Of a stretch of DNA of 5,422 nucleotides, positions 5,342-5,422 are shown in pieces. The number at the start of each line of letters is the position of its first letter. Within the stretch, counting starts at the first letter, position 1. The position numbers and the translations under genes are program-made. The stretch comes from CAZBPZ01 sp964493955 (lineage in GTDB: Bacteria > Chloroflexota > Dehalococcoidia > Dehalococcoidales > Fen-1064), in assembly GCA_964493955.1 (NCBI GenBank), contig CAZBPZ010000082.1, positions 1-5,422 of the forward strand. Direction: 5' to 3'. The notes under the pieces were generated by a model. The model did not search any database. It was not told the DNA's origin and worked only from the letters and a program-made list of their open reading frames with translations.

Positions 5342-5364
5342 GCACCCGGATGCAGCCCGCCTGT

Positions 5365-5422
5365 GGGCCGTTAGCTCAGCTGGCAGAGCACCTGACTTTT
5401 AATCAGGGTGTCGCAGGTTCGA
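5365..5422 (+). tRNA. tRNA-Lys (anticodon UUU), cut by the window end
   Basis: The acceptor strand GGGCCGT (5365-5371) is followed by TA and the D arm GCTC/GAGC with loop AGCTGGCA. The anticodon stem is CCTGA/TCAGG (5391-5395/5403-5407) with loop CTTTTAA, which puts TTT at 5398-5400 and gives lysine. The variable region follows, then GCAGG and TTCGA of the T arm, where the window stops. The 3' T strand, the acceptor strand and the CCA status are not visible. Confidence 0.95.

Overview
This is a GC-rich bacterial window holding a compact set of four protein genes on the minus strand, bracketed by two partial tRNA genes on the plus strand: the 3' end of a probable tRNA-Gly at the left edge and the 5' part of tRNA-Lys(UUU) at the right edge. 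The organism looks like an anaerobic, GC-rich bacterium without a classical outer-membrane efflux system, and Dehalococcoidia-like Chloroflexi is my best guess. The reasons are an RND pump gene with no membrane-fusion or outer-membrane partner, an iron-sulfur flavoprotein of the type common in anaerobes, a SpoVT/AbrB-type regulator, strong GGAGG ribosome binding sites and near-consensus sigma-70-type promoters. The lineage is inference only.

Left part (1-487): the tRNA-Gly end and its intrinsic terminator are followed by about 290 bases without a convincing gene. Then come two units resembling a type I-C CRISPR repeat (370-399 and a degenerate copy at 436-465), spaced 66 bases end to end as in a real array. 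No cas gene is present. I read this as a relic or solitary mini-array.

Middle and right (488-5098), all on the minus strand and listed in order of transcription: a small AbrB-fold regulator (5098-4796), an RND efflux permease of 1013 residues (4799-1758) overlapping it by ATGA, then a carboxymuconolactone decarboxylase/AhpD-fold protein without the CxxC pair (1655-1131), then an Isf-type flavodoxin-fold oxidoreductase (1072-488). The regulator-pump pair has a good promoter (5147-5175) lying inside an imperfect inverted repeat that is a candidate autoregulatory operator. The last two genes appear to have their own promoter (1715-1743), which abuts a perfect 35-base palindrome.

Working together: the simplest model is a regulated efflux unit (sensor-less AbrB-type repressor plus pump) followed by a two-gene redox unit (an AhpD-fold protein plus an FMN/[4Fe-4S] electron-transfer protein), perhaps for detoxification. 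The efflux substrate and the redox substrate cannot be read from sequence. On the far right a strong promoter drives tRNA-Lys in the opposite direction.
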